From assembly GCA_030549775.1 (NCBI GenBank), contig CM060172.1, forward strand, positions 125,477,122 through 125,541,121: a stretch of 64,000 bases of DNA, read 5' to 3'. Under the pieces are notes generated by a model. That model made no database searches. It was not told the DNA's origin and saw only the letters and a list, made by a program, of their open reading frames with translations. The stretch comes from Tamarix chinensis. Lineage: Eukaryota; Streptophyta; Magnoliopsida; Caryophyllales; Tamaricaceae. Position numbers and translations under genes: made by a program. Shown piece by piece: positions 38,101 through 51,020 of the stretch (its first letter is position 1; each line of letters opens with the position of its first letter).

Positions 38101-39800
38101 ACAACAAAGTAGTAGCACTTTTGGTCGGATTTGAAGTTTCTAAGATGGAAAACAATACTGATTTGTTGTTTCCATACTATTATAGTTAGGGGTCAAAGCC
38201 CCTTAGGCAACTTACTTTTCTTTGGTATTTTTTCTTAGTTATTTATACTATCACAAACATATTTTCAAATTTAATATTGTTTTAAAAGATATATTAATGA
38301 ATGAAAAAAATTGTTAGTGGCAGTTTTAATTCATTTTAAAATTAAGTCATATGATATGAAATAGTATGTTTTTATATTAATACATCGTATATTATATTAG
38401 AAAACCAAAATAAGCTATTATAACACAGTTAAATTCTTCAATAAAATGGCACTACATTCCCAATCAAAATATTAGCCTTACCACTATTTATATATAGAAT
38501 AACATTTAAGCTTGTTTGGTGAAATTTATATAAATAAATACAAAGTGAAAGATGGTAAAATGGGAAAAATCCCAAAGTAAAAGTTTGCATCATGATGTTA
38601 AAAATAAAATAAAAACTAAGGAATTTTTAGTTTTTTAATTATAGGAAAATAATAGTAATATGATTGTTTTGTGGAATATATTTTACATTTTATAAATAAC
38701 ATATTATTATTATTATTATTATTTTGAGGAACTAATTTTTAAAATTAGAACAAGACTTCCAAAATACATGACATCACCCGATTTAACTCCACACATTAGT
38801 ATGGATATTTACCTACAATAATATCATGATATTTACTATTTAGCTTTATAAAATAATATTTTAAAGATATTTTCTATTATATATTTTGTTGACTAAATTA
38901 GAATCTTTATATATTTATAATATTATCTTCATCTATATGTTGTAGTATATTTATCTACATATGCACTAGATACACTATCATATCTAGATTTATTGTCACA
39001 ACTAGTGATTATGAATACACTGCATAAGTATCTCAAATTTTAGTATCTATTTTATATTTAAATTGACATAATTTGAACAAACAATGTTATATTTTAAACC
39101 TAAATGAATATACGACTTAAAAATATAAAGATATCTAAACTAAAATTTTCCCACCCAAAAAATATTACTACATTATTTTTCACAATCTAAACAACTTCAT
39201 TTAATCCATAGCTATTGTTTTACAAAACCTACATTAATAACGAACATACACTGTACTTTTTTGTAGATCAGTTATTTCATAATTAGTAAGAGAGGTGTGA
39301 CATTGTTGTTTGTCAGTATAGCTTGAATTATTGTATGTACCTAAGTAGTCAATTCATACGGTGCAATTAATTGGATAATAATTCTCATTGTGCAATCGAC
39401 GATAATTTACTATACAACCGATTGCACAATACACATCATAAATTATACCGTATAACTTATTGCATGGTTTAAGAGTGTGCTATAAGTGACACATCATCAA
39501 ATAGTTAATTTGTTCTAACAGAGAAATATTGTATATTGATCAGCAATACTTATTCCTTTTCTTTTTTTATTGTTGATTTTTTTATTTTTCTTGTTCTTTA
39601 CCATTGTTGATTTTCAATTGTTCTTGTTTCACTCCAAAAAAATAATTGAATGATAATATTTTGAATTTTCATGGTATTTTCCATTGTTGATTTTGAAAAT
39701 TTTATTGTCATATCATTGTTATAGTAATTTTCCATATTCCTGAGTTGTTCTTCATATGATGAATGACATTCTTTTTTAGAGTCATTTATCATATCCTTTC
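35200..39800. other. AT-rich intergenic DNA without a recognisable gene
   Basis: It includes a GC-richer patch near 35680-35920 (CGAGCCGGAGCC, purine runs), a small open frame at 36595-36792 (65 aa, no recognisable domain), a GGCCCGTTAAAGGCCTTGTG patch near 37460, a CT-rich stretch at 37860-38030 and an ATT run at 38701-38724. None has enough support for a gene call. Confidence 0.5.
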
Positions 39801-40109
39801 ATCATTATTCCTTTAGTTGATGAACCTTCAAGTAATGGAGATATGGATTTTTATGTAGTTTTAATGAATGATTTACCATGAAGTGTATGAGACTATGGTG
39901 AAATTTTAGGTTTCGTTATGATGAAAAATATGTGTTACATTTAGCGAAATTTTAGATATGTAGTGGTGAAAGATTAGTGAGATGTTAGATATAATAGGCA
40001 TAAAAATTTTCTTTTTTTTTTGTAACATATGATGAAGTTCAAATAAATTTAGATAGTGGTGAGAATTTATTATGCTCTTGATTTGATTACCAATTTTGTG
40101 AAGTATATA

Positions 40110-41000
40110 TCTTCAAAATGGACTCCCTCTCTCCTTTCCCAACTTCTTTGCGCTTTATTTAGTTAAATTCTTCCATTTTTGTGCAATAAGGTCTACGTAG
40201 TTTTTCCAACCACGTGCCACACCGCGTTTTATATGAGAATCTCACATTGTTCAGCCTTAGTTACATCCATAGCTCTTGCAACTCACCCCCTTAAGCGTTC
40301 ACAACTCACACAAAATACTCCCAATAGCATCACATTCTCGCACAACCTACCTCCACTTTCAACCAAAACTCACCCCACACCACCCCCACCTGTGTGAGAG
40401 CCTCATGTTCTTAGCCCCTAATTGCATGAGAGGCTTACTCAAGTCACCCTTGGCTGCACCACTTTCTCACGCAACAAGCTTAACCTTGCACCACATTTTC
40501 TTGTAGCTTTGTTTCCTTTAATTTTTCTCCTTTTCCATCCTCCTTTGCCTTATCTTTTCTTTGGTTGTTTTCTTAATTTCTAATTATATATTTCTATTGG
40601 TTTTAGGTGATTTTTGGTGGTCTTGGAGGAGGCATCTTAGGGTGTCACTTACTTAGAGTCTGGTATTGAATTGGTAAGGATGCATGTTATACTTACGGAT
40701 TTTTAATGTAATGTGTATTTTGTATGTAATAACATGTTTGGTATTATTATATTAATAATATTATGTTGATTGTGTAATTATAGGATAATGTGGTATTGAA
40801 TAATGGAATGCTAGTACCATGTGAAAAGCATAGTCTTTTATGATATTTTTGCGATAAGTCTTGTAATACAACCTTAAATGTGTTAGCATGATCTATGGGT
40901 TTGATGAGTATGGAAAAAGGGAAATAAATATGGTTAAGTTTTATGGTGATGTAATAAGTTTTATGTTGGGAAATAATGATATCAAACTTGTATGATTTTT
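40110..41000 (+). repeat. Possible fragment related to the giant LTR-like family
   Basis: A CT/CAC-rich block (40110-40560) is followed by TTTTAGGTGATTTT and TTGGTAAGGATGCATG, then an AT-rich part rich in GTGTATTTTGTATG. This order resembles the GC block to AGGTAAG region of A, B and C. No terminal GGTGTTACA or TGTAAC end was found, so this is only a weak family assignment. Confidence 0.25.
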
Positions 41001-41674
41001 GTGGAAGTTAGGGTATTGTGACTATCTTAAGGGTATTTTAGGCATTTTGTGATAATGTAAAATGATAATTATTGAGAGCTATAAATTATTTCATAAATAT
41101 TATGATCAAATGGTGTTTGCGTAGAATACAAGTAAACTAAACTGAGACTTTGAGGCTTTCGATAATATAAAGGTATATTGGTTAATATGGGTTAATTATA
41201 GAATTTTTGATATGTTAATGTGATATTGGGTTAAAATATGTTAAGTATGACACATGGAATATTCGGAGTAATTATTATAAACATAAGTCTCATAAAATTA
41301 AAAAAAAAGCTTAAATTGTAAATAGTAACCTTAGATACAGACATGTTATGGCATTTGTAAGATGTTGGATTTAGATATTAATTTTTAGATATGTCGTTAA
41401 TAATGTTATTTTAGGATGGTGTAATAAATTTGGTGATGAAATGTGTCTTATAGGAGATTTTATGCTTATCTTCTAAAGTTAGGTTTTCATAGGAGAGTTA
41501 CAACCTTTTTACTTTGGAATTGTTCCAATCATCATCTAATTGTGTCGTTTATGCCTTATTTCTTTATGTTCAATTTGGTTTATGTGTCTTGTATAGTTAT
41601 ATTTATGTCTCCATGATGATATTGAGATAAACTATAGTTTAATATGATTTTTTTTAGAAAAGCAAGAATATTCA

Positions 41675-42625
41675 TTAATGATTGAAAGAATTACAACCTA
41701 ATGCATGATATTTCTCTAGAGTTGACAACATATCCTCTCTCTTATTCCTCTCACAAGAAGACAAATACCTAGGAGCTACTATGAAAGTTATTTTCATAAT
41801 TAAGGATTTCCATTCACTTTTATGTTGGGAAAAGATCATAACATTACATGCCATCCAACATTCATAGAGGCAAACAATGCATAAGGTTCTTAGGATATAA
41901 ATCCTCTTCGTATTCCCTCTAGTAGTGCAGGCCATATTTTCTTATTCCCTCTAGTAGTGCAGGCCATATTTTCCAAACCTTGTGGTCATATTCTACTAGG
42001 ACCTATAATACCTACACTTGCATAGCACATCTCCATAAGTGCTTCATAACTTGGCATTCAAACAAAATATGAGATAATGATTCCTTTTTCAAATAAAAAC
42101 AACAATTCATGTTTTTCAATTAACTCTATCTACTAGGAATGTCTTTAGTTGGTAATCTATTATGTACAGTATCCACATCAACAACTTGTGTGTTTATACT
42201 TGCATTGTTCAACCATACTATTTTCCACTAAGCAACAAGGGGAGCTTGATTCCTTAGTTTCTCATACACAACATTGATCTTGTAAACTTTGGATGTAAGG
42301 AAAATGATGATAGATTTTAGTTCCTCTCTAAGTTTGAAAATCTTGGTCAAGATCCATGAGGATGTGCTAGGTAATCTAGCTTCCCAAAATGTATTTTTTT
42401 TAAGTAATAAGTGTAAGTTCACTTAATCTATTGACTATTTTTATTCTAAGTGAGGTGCCAAATATGCTTACAACTACTGGTATGTTCCACACTTGTATAT
42501 CTAGCAAACCAAGACCTATTTTGGCATACTATGGTGAAGATCTATTGATAATACAACCAAAAAATAACATGAGATCTAATGCTGCTAGATATTTTGTAAT
42601 GATAACAATAATTAAAATTTACAAA
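41675..42625 (-). pseudogene. LINE ORF2 3' fragment (RT tail and zf-RVT domain)
   Basis: Reading the minus strand: IGLGLLDIQVWN (42.5 kb), FWEARLPSTSSWILTKIFKLR (in overlapping parts), VYEKLRNQAPLV, IVWLNNASINTQ, VHNRLPTKD, HILFECQVMKHLW, then IYILRTLCIVCLYECW down to 41675. This is the order seen after the catalytic core in plant non-LTR retrotransposons, ending in the zinc-binding RVT domain. Stops and frame changes show decay. A T-run at 41649-41656 on the plus strand could be the remains of the poly(A) tail. The 5' part with the catalytic RT motif is missing. Confidence 0.75.
41911..41974. repeat. 32-bp tandem duplication inside the LINE fragment
   Basis: TATTCCCTCTAGTAGTGCAG and the following GCCATATTTT occur twice with a 32-bp period (41911 and 41943). 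It disrupts the zf-RVT reading frame. Confidence 0.85.
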
Positions 42626-43286
42626 TGTTAAGATCTATTGATATTTTACATAAAAGTTTTCATTTGTGAAACTTAAATTAAAATAAAAGAAAAAAAATAG
42701 AAGAACAAAATTATTCACCCTTCCATTTCTTATTGTCTATGTTTGCTATATATACGGTGTAAAACTTCATCCTAAGCAAGTTAATCTGGTCGGGCTACAG
42801 GAATAAATACATAATTATATAAACAAATTGGTATTAGAAAATAGTCAAGCATTAAGTAGTTGTAATGACCATTTTATCTAAGAAAAAGAAAAGGAAGATG
42901 GATTCTTACATTTTTCTTTAGTAAACCACAGTTGAAATCATTTCCCTCACCTATGTACGTCTACATGTGTCTCATCAAAAATACCCTGGAGTCTGTGTGC
43001 TTTTTGTTTGACCTCCATAGAATCTCAATAACTTTGGCCTTGAAATTAAAAATAGAATATGCCCTTGGGTCATGTTTTTTCTTCATAACTTCAACATACA
43101 CCTTAACTTGTTTAAGTGGAAAAGTCAGTAATAATGATAATGAAAAAAAATGAAACTTAAAATTCATTATATTTTTTTGGATTAAGAGTCATACCATTTC
43201 TAATACTCAGTTTCCATATTAATTCTCAAATGGGACTTTAATCTTTGTGTTATATATGGCATTAATTATTTTATCCATGAAATTTA

Positions 43287-43402
43287 TACATATAATGTAG
43301 TAGTGCTTTGAACGGAGTATTGGCAAGAACACCTAAAAGAAAAATACATATAATGTAGTAGTGCTTTGAACGGAGTATTGGTAAGAACACTTGAAAGAAA
43401 AA
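43287..43402. repeat. 58-bp tandem duplication
   Basis: Two near-identical 58-bp copies beginning TACATATAATGTAGTAGTGC at 43287 and 43345. Confidence 0.85.
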
Positions 43403-43429
43403 CATACATGCATGCAAAATTAAGTTAAG

Positions 43430-43720
43430 CATGGTAGTGAAAGAATAAGGAATGTGTTATGGGGCATGGGTGAAAGATTAAGGAAGTTGAGGGGAAATAT
43501 TTTGGGGTCAGCAGTGAAAGGTTATTGTGTAGGGGGTGAAATATTAGGTAAATGGTGAAAGATTAAACGGTCCGTAGTGAAAAATTAGGTTACAATGATG
43601 AAATATTAGAGGGACTATGGTGAAAGACTAGGCAGTCAGCGATGAAAGATTAGGGGAACAATGGGTGAAAGATTAAGTGTATAATGCTAAAAGATCAACA
43701 TTTTTATGGTGAAATACGAA
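43430..43720 (+). repeat. GTGAAAGATTA degenerate repeat, segment 1
   Basis: About ten loosely spaced copies of TGGTGAAAGATTAGG or a near variant, 20-35 bp apart. Related motif fields occur at 39840-39990, 48650-48860 and 60110-61080. Segments 1-3 are consistent with one older region split by the insertion of elements D and C/B. Confidence 0.6.
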
Positions 43721-45693
43721 CAAAATATTATAATTTTTTTTACAAGTTTAGCTTCTTTGATGTATTTGATGTGAACATTGTCTAAATATGCATACATTTT
43801 CTTTAGGCATTATTTGTTTCCATAAGTAGGATTCTCAAGTAGAAAATATTATAAGCATCCAATATTAGTGAACAATATATTAATCAAAGGAACAAAGGGT
43901 GGAGGAGTTATAGTTGCAATCATTGTGATGTAAAGTCTTTTAAGTGATTGATTGGACTTCAATATCTCAAGCTTATTGAGATATTTTATCCATGCATTAA
44001 TAACCTTAATTTCAACCCAACATAATGGACATTATAAGTGTAACGTCCTCATTTTTAGGACTTAAAACTTTTTTTAAGAGTTAATTGCAGAAGCTAAAAT
44101 AGTAAAAATGAAGAGTGTTACCTCCACATTATAAGTCTGATTTTCTTTACTATTCTCATATCCAGTATTAAAGCTAAAAATATTACTCCACTTAGATTAA
44201 TAACACTGTTATAAGAATCATAATAACGATAAAAAAATAGACTAACATCATTATGATAAAACAAAGGTCAATGGTTATAAAATCTAACTAAAAGAATATA
44301 TAAAAGGACTAAAGAATATCCAAATATATGGATCAAAATATGCTGAATAAGACACCAGATAGTCTCTACTCTCAACCCAAAATACTATCCTTCAATTGAT
44401 CTCACAAGCTAACCTACAAAGACCACTGCCTATTGAAGAAGTAAGGTCCCATGGAATGGAACCCATCTGTACAACAATATTAAGTAACCCATTATACAAA
44501 ACTAACATGAAAAGCTCCCATGAAACACATAGAAAGCATCACAATAGGACATGGTATGAAAATTTTTAAATATACAAGCAATGAACAAAATACACTTATC
44601 ATATAAGATAAGCAGTTATCACCAAAGCCACATATTGCTCATATCCGTTCATTTAGAAAATAATAAAACTTACCAACCAACCATCCAAGGGATGCTCTTT
44701 AAAGTGATGATTAGATCCAATCTCAATCCAATAGCCACAAAATTCACAATATATTTCGTATCTCAATATAAATACTAGTAATCTACATAACACTGCAGGT
44801 AGGGATCAAAGGTAACTACTAAACATAAGTAGGCACAAAGATTACTACCGAACCAATACAATAATCATTTTGAACAAAAAATAATCATTTCTATTTTAAT
44901 TTACTTGAGGGAAGATCATATCAATCCAAAGCATAAAGGGATTGAGGTCATGCCAACACACCAAGACACCATAGTATCTCATCGACTATCAACCCAAGGA
45001 CACTAAGGTACCCTAGTCACATTAGTACATGAAGGTAACATATTATTCTACTGACAAGGATACCTAATTCATAAGTATGCATATCATCTATAATTCTATA
45101 GAGGTAAATAGGACTTGTTTGGGACATTAAGACACATTAGCAAAAATACACAACCAACTATAGGCTAAACCATGTATTTAGGGTAGCGACCCCTAAAGAG
45201 CTAATATTTTTTATCTTGAGTTCTTTCACTTTAAATATTAGTATTTTATTAAGTTGACAAAAAATCATATAATAGATAAATAGATCCATTTTTTCATACT
45301 TGACCATTTATTACTTATTTTCAATTATTCAGGATAACTATAAATAAGGTCTCCACTAAATTCAACTAAAAAATCTACTAAGGTCATCATAGGTTTAATT
45401 ATTCACATTTAGGCCAAAATTAACCAAAATTTCATTGAGACAACAATTACCACATTATCACCTATTTCAAATACTAATTCCATTTCATTTTATTATTATT
45501 CATGGAAATCCTAAACCATAATAATTAAGTTATATAACTTGTAATTAAATTACCATACACGCCAAATGACCAGTTTACCTTACACATGATATAGCACATA
45601 AAACCATAACATGTGTATCTAATTCATCCAAAATCATATATTACCATGCTCAACAATAATTAATGCATATTAGGCACGCTTATCATATTAAAT

Positions 45694-46140
45694 ATCATGA
45701 TATGCTTAAAAATATTAAATTGCCCCTATGGCATACAATAATAATAATCATGCTAAAACAAATGTTTCTAAAATATTAAGTCACATATCTCCATAATTAA
45801 TAATAAATAAGATATATTAGACATTCTTATTGGAATAAATATCATGGTATGCTTAAAAATATTAAATTGCCCCTATGGCATACAATAATAATAATCATGC
45901 TAAAACAAATGTTTCTAAAATATTAAGTCACATATCTCCATAATTAATAATAAATAAGATATATTAGACATTCTTATTGGAATAAATATCATGATATGCT
46001 TAAAAATATTAAATTGCCCCTATGGCATACAATAATAATAATCATGCTAAAACAAATGTTTCTAAAATATTAAGTCACATATCTCCATAATTAATAATAA
46101 ATAAGATATATTAGACATTCTTATTGGAATAAATATCACG
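45694..46140 (-). repeat. 147-bp tandem repeat in element D
   Basis: Three nearly identical 147-bp units start at 45694, 45841 and 45988, with a fourth, truncated and diverged, from 46135. Each starts ATCATGATATGCTTAAAAAT (one base varies). It lies about 1.65 kb from the element's 3' end, where A, B and F hold different minisatellites. Confidence 0.93.
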
Positions 46141-46599
46141 ATATGCTTAAAAAGACCATATTACCCTAGGACAAACAATAATAATAATTATGCTAAAAAT
46201 ATGCCTAAGAATGCTAAACCTATCATATTAGACAACATGACATAAGTAATTTATTTATAGCATTAAACCCATTTTAACATACATTTGTACACATAATATT
46301 TCACACAAGTCAACATGTTCCATTTTACCAAATTTCATGCTAACTTTATTAGGTAGATAATTACAATGTAATAAATATGTTTAATTCATTTTATACAAAA
46401 AACCCTAATAGCCTATCATGCGATATCTAATATTTTACTAGAGTGTGTGGATTACTTAATTTCCAACAAAAGTACAAATTATAGGCAACCTACTAAAAAT
46501 TTTTAGGCTCCAATAAACAATCTCTTTTTTCTAAATTTAAAGCCAACATAATTCATATTAATATCTAAATCATAAAATAATAATTAATATTAAAATATT

Positions 46600-47750
46600 T
46601 ATCAATGAATATTAGCAAAATACCCTTGAATTGTAAGAGGAGAAAAGAAGGGAAACTTTACATTGTATAGGATAAGAGTGTGAGTCCAAGTATGAGGAGG
46701 GGCTAGGCTGTAATATGGAGGATGGTGATATCCTTGATAGATGGTGAATGAAGGGTGTAAGTGTTGTAAGGAGAAGAGGAAGGGAAAGGATGGTTGGGTG
46801 GTGGTGTTGGGCAGTGGTGGCTCAATGAAGCTGGGTAAAGGGGTGTAAGAAAAGGGGGTCAAGGGTTTCCTTGCTAAGTGGTGGATATGGGGCTAGATAG
46901 ATGGTGACGGGGGATAATTTAGTGATGGAGCTATGTGAGGAGATCACACTACAAAGGAGGGGCAATATGAAGGGTTATTGTAGGGGGAAGGAGTGTGCAA
47001 ATGGGAGATAGTGCTAAGTAGAGGACGATGGTGGTGGTTGGTGCTGAGTTGTTACTGATGCTAGGAGGCCAAGTTAGAGAAGGTGTGGATAAGGAATGGG
47101 GTTGTTGGCGGCAACGAAAGTGATGGTGAAGAAGGGCGAGGGAATATAGTGGTGCTAAATTTGATGTTGCATTGAGGGTGCTAAGAGGCATAATGTAGGG
47201 AGGTGAAGAAGCTGTGAAGGAATGGTAGGAGTTGGGATGAGATAATAGGCAACGAAGGAGGTGGTGCAAAAGAGGGAACATTGCACTAACAGAGGTAAAA
47301 GGGGAGGTAATGCTGGTGGTTGTCATTGATGCTTGATAAGGGAGATGGGAATGGTTGGGCAATGAGATGGTTCACACGAGAACTTGAAGTAGGGGGATAG
47401 GAGAATGAATATGGAGAAAGATAAGATTCAATCAAGGTGGTTTTTCTGGGAAAACCGGAAAAATAATGGAGAGGAGCAGAGACCTACACACACACACATA
47501 GAGAAGGGTGCATGCAGGGTGGAGACGAGGGTTAAATTTACTCAAGACATGGGAAGCATGGTGCAAGGGTAGGCGTGCTTGGGTAGGTTCATATTGGTGT
47601 AGGATGATGGTTGAGGTGTAAGGTTTACAAGATCCAAGAAGGGAAAAGAGAATACCATGTGCAAAGGAGGTTGCATGACACATAGGGAAAATAGGGGAGC
47701 AGGTCAATGGACAGGGGAGAAGAAAAGGGAGAAAGAAAAAGGAATAAATA
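46600..47750 (-). promoter_or_regulatory. Pyrimidine-rich block of element D
   Basis: The plus strand is GGT/GGA-rich, hence CT-rich on the element's sense strand, in the position of the 5' promoter-like block of A and B. Minus-strand frames of 86-137 aa here are composition-driven and not conserved in sister copies. Confidence 0.4.
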
Positions 47751-48060
47751 AATAAATAAATATAGGAATAGGATTAGAATTTATTTTAGATATAGGATTA
47801 AGGAATTAGGGTAAAATTAATTTATCCAGAATTAGCGCACTCGGTTAGAAAAAATAAATCGAGAAATTTTAATCGATTTAAGGTGGGTTAAATAATAAAT
47901 GAAAAGGATAAAATAATAAGGATACATTTATTTAAGAAGTTATGGGTTACAAATCAAGGGTTAACAAAAGTAATTAATCGAAGGTTTAAGAGTTAAGTTT
48001 TGGATAAATGATGAAACGCTAAAAAATAAAGGTTACATAATTTTGGGGTGTTCCGATAAG

Positions 48061-51020
48061 GTTCTCAAATTACCCATGTTTATTTGTATGTCCCCATCAT
48101 AGAATATTATATCACCGCATATGAAAATTATTTGGTTTAAATGTATAAAATTAGTTTATGTTTTATATATGGAATAGTGGTGAGAGTTTTTTTTATCTTA
48201 CTCGTGATTGACAACTTGCTTGTTAAGAAGTTCTTAGAATTTTTTGTCCGGACTTATTGGACCCTTCATGCTAACAAATCCAACCACAAAGGTGATCCTA
48301 GATATGGGGGAATTTTTTCTTGAGTTTGTTTTGGCTACTCCATTATCTTTTATTTTTTATGATCTCTTATTTTCCCTGGTGCTCTTCTTCTCCTATTATT
48401 TTTCATCCTCATTTTGGTCCTTTTTCTATCGAACTACTTATTTTTGAGTTTATTTTTTGTTTTCTTTGTGCACATGATAATGAAATTGTTGTATCTTGTT
48501 GAATTTTCACATTCTTTGAAACTTCTTTTATTCTTTGTTTTTTGTTTTTTCTTTTTTCTTTTCCCCTTCTTTAGTGATGGTTCATGTTTCACTATTGACA
48601 CTTCATTGATTGGAGGAAATGTGTCTTGTTTTTCTTCAACAAACCCGACTAATAAAATGATGAAAAAAGATGAGTTATTTAATGGTGAAATATCATTAAC
48701 TGAGTGGTGAAATATCAATTATGGTATGTTGAAAAACTATTATTGGATATGTGGTAAAAAAAAATTTCTAGGTTATGTTGTTTAAGGTTAGTGCTATTAG
48801 TTTATTCCAACATAATTAATAAAAAATGGTGAAAGATCAATTTAATGTTGAAAATGAGAAATAATGTAGCAAAATATATAAGAAAGGAGGACGAAAATAT
48901 GTATATAAAATTACTGAAACTTATGATGTTTTGAGTGAAGTGTTTATTATAGTATCAACTTGATTAGCAGAATTTATATACGCTATTATTGTAGCTATAT
49001 CATATTTGATCTCACTATTAGTGGCTCTTTCGATCATGATGAATACAAGAATGGATAAAGTTAATTATGACATAGTGGGTTAAAAATAGTACATAAGTGG
49101 TGAAAGTTTAGGACTTTATTATAAAGTCATGGGGTTTAATGAGGCAAACTATCCTCTAGTATTACACTTGTTTATGCACTTGTTGAATCATAATGAGTAG
49201 TAGTAACAAATGAGTTGATCATGTTCTTGTAAGATGGATTTTAACCTATGCCCAAGTTGAAGCAATGCATAGCCATACTTTCCTCATAATTGAGAATCTT
49301 TACAGCTGTTAAATTTTTTTAGGAGAACTATGAGGGTTATTACATTGAAATTTAAACTTTGTTGAGCAGAAATAGAAGCATCCTCCAGGCTTCTAATATC
49401 CTCCATCACTTCTTCATTATCAAAGAATTCGGCATGCTAACTGAGGGTAATCCCACAAATTATGTCTTCTTCTTTATTTTTGGCGCAAACTTTTTTTTGA
49501 AACATGTCACTAGTGAACCTGTAGGTTTCTTTTTTGTGTTAGTGTTGAGAGATTGTTGGTATGTAGTAGACGTAAGCTCTAACATTTCTATATAGAATTG
49601 ATCTATCCTGTTTGTTACTATGGAGAACTATATGCATAAGCCTACAACAAAGTGTTATATAAGTACATAATGAAGTACTAGTATAAACATGGTGAAAAAT
49701 CATGAAAAATGGTCAAAGTTAATTATTCTATAATGATTTATCACTACTAGGGATGATGGAATGTAACTCTTTTGTAAGGGCATGGTGAGTAGTTTGGTTG
49801 TGCTTTGTTTCTAGTGTATATGTTCCCCGTATAAAATCCAGGTGTAGTTGATAAAGCATTTCTTCTACACCATAGTATTCTCCTAGTATAGCCAATTTTT
49901 GGTTAGCTACATCATCATATAGGTTTGTCATATCTAATAATTTACCCCAAACTAACCCCTAAATCCATTTCCTCCTTAATTTTATCCAATACTCTTTCCC
50001 TTGTCCAGTATCATACTATTGGTACTATTCTTGGTACCTCTTTGGATTTTATTTGTACCCTGTCCAAATAGCATGCCTGATTTAAGAATAAACATGGGAA
50101 AACATGTGAGAAACTAATTATCCATAAAATCATGACACTAGTGAATTTTTTTTTCAAAATAAGGTGTAAGATCAGCACAATGATGGTAAAAAATAAAAAA
50201 TAAAAAACTAAAATAAAACTAATCATGACAATAAGAAAAAATATGTCCTTGTGAAGAATACAGTAGGTTTTACCCTAAGCAATGGTGCTTGATATGATCT
50301 TGTCCAAGGTGTACCTACACCAATTGATTTGGTTAATAAGATTGAAAATTTTTAGGCCAATGAGGATTTTGAAGTTTTTTGTTAATACTCAGCCATCATT
50401 ATCAAGGTAATTTGAAGCACTAAACATGACAACATCCCTTTTAAAATCTTCACCATATACCTTTACTATCTCTAATATGTTGCCCATTTTTTTGTGTTTG
50501 GACCTGTTCTATCAAATCTCCATCTATGTCTCTAAGCTTGTAATAGTGCTTGATATTATCATCTTGATAGCCCTCAACCTCTTCTACTATTCTTTCCTAT
50601 ACAAAAAGTTGCAAGTATATGGAGATATCATAAGTTGTGATTTCAAAATAGTTATTCCTTGCTAATCTAAATGCACTTCAAACTACATTAAATCTATTGA
50701 ATAAAAACTTTCCAATCTTTTTTTTAATCAATTTCAACAAGTTGTATATGTAGAACACAATAAAAACTAATTTCTTGTATTGTCATTTGTTGGTCAGCAT
50801 TCAATATATGTATATGTGTGGTTAGGCCCTTTAGTGAAGTTTGAATTTTTAATTTTGGTACTTTATATTCTTTTTTTTCCTATCTAAGAAGAATAATATC
50901 CAATCCATTTTCTTCTTCATCTCCATTGTCTTCTCCTATAGGATCATACTCTTCATCATCGTCTTTTTCATTTTTAGTCAGCATTAATTATTTTTCTTTT
51001 TTCTTTTTTAATAGATATCC
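48061..51020. other. Old interspersed DNA between elements D and C
   Basis: AT-rich DNA with the GTGAAATAT/GTGAAAGAT motif at 48650-48860 and isolated later copies. Minus-strand stretches around 49360-49530 (KETYRFTSDMF, NEEVMEDIRSLEDAS), 49728-49931 (YDDVANQKLAILGEYYGVEE) and 50430-50640 (EVEGYQDDNIKHYYKLRDID) look more protein-like than the surroundings and could be debris of one old gene or transposase, but I cannot assign a family. Confidence 0.35.

Larger units (their letters stand above)
44039..48055 (-). mobile_element. Giant LTR-like element D, 4.0 kb, with target duplication ATAAG
   Basis: On the plus strand it starts TGTAACGTCCTC and ends GGGGTGTTCCG, flanked by exact 5-bp repeats ATAAG (44034-44038 and 48056-48060). 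Read on the minus strand it has the family order: GC/pyrimidine block (47750-46600), AT-rich middle, tandem repeat (46140-45694) and a 3' end with GGAGGTAACAC and TTTTAGCTTCTGCA that matches E and B. The terminal hairpin of the family is eroded here. TACCTTAGTGTCCTTGGGTT near 45000 (minus strand) is close to a stretch of C near 53240, so D and C form a subgroup lacking the CCGGTCCACCGG block. No retrotransposon proteins are encoded. Confidence 0.85.

Noticed and set aside
40494..40506. TTTTCTTGTAG as the right end of a CACTA element
   Set aside because: Lacks the final TG (reads TTTTCTTGTAGCTT), and no paired CACTA end with a 3-bp duplication is nearby.
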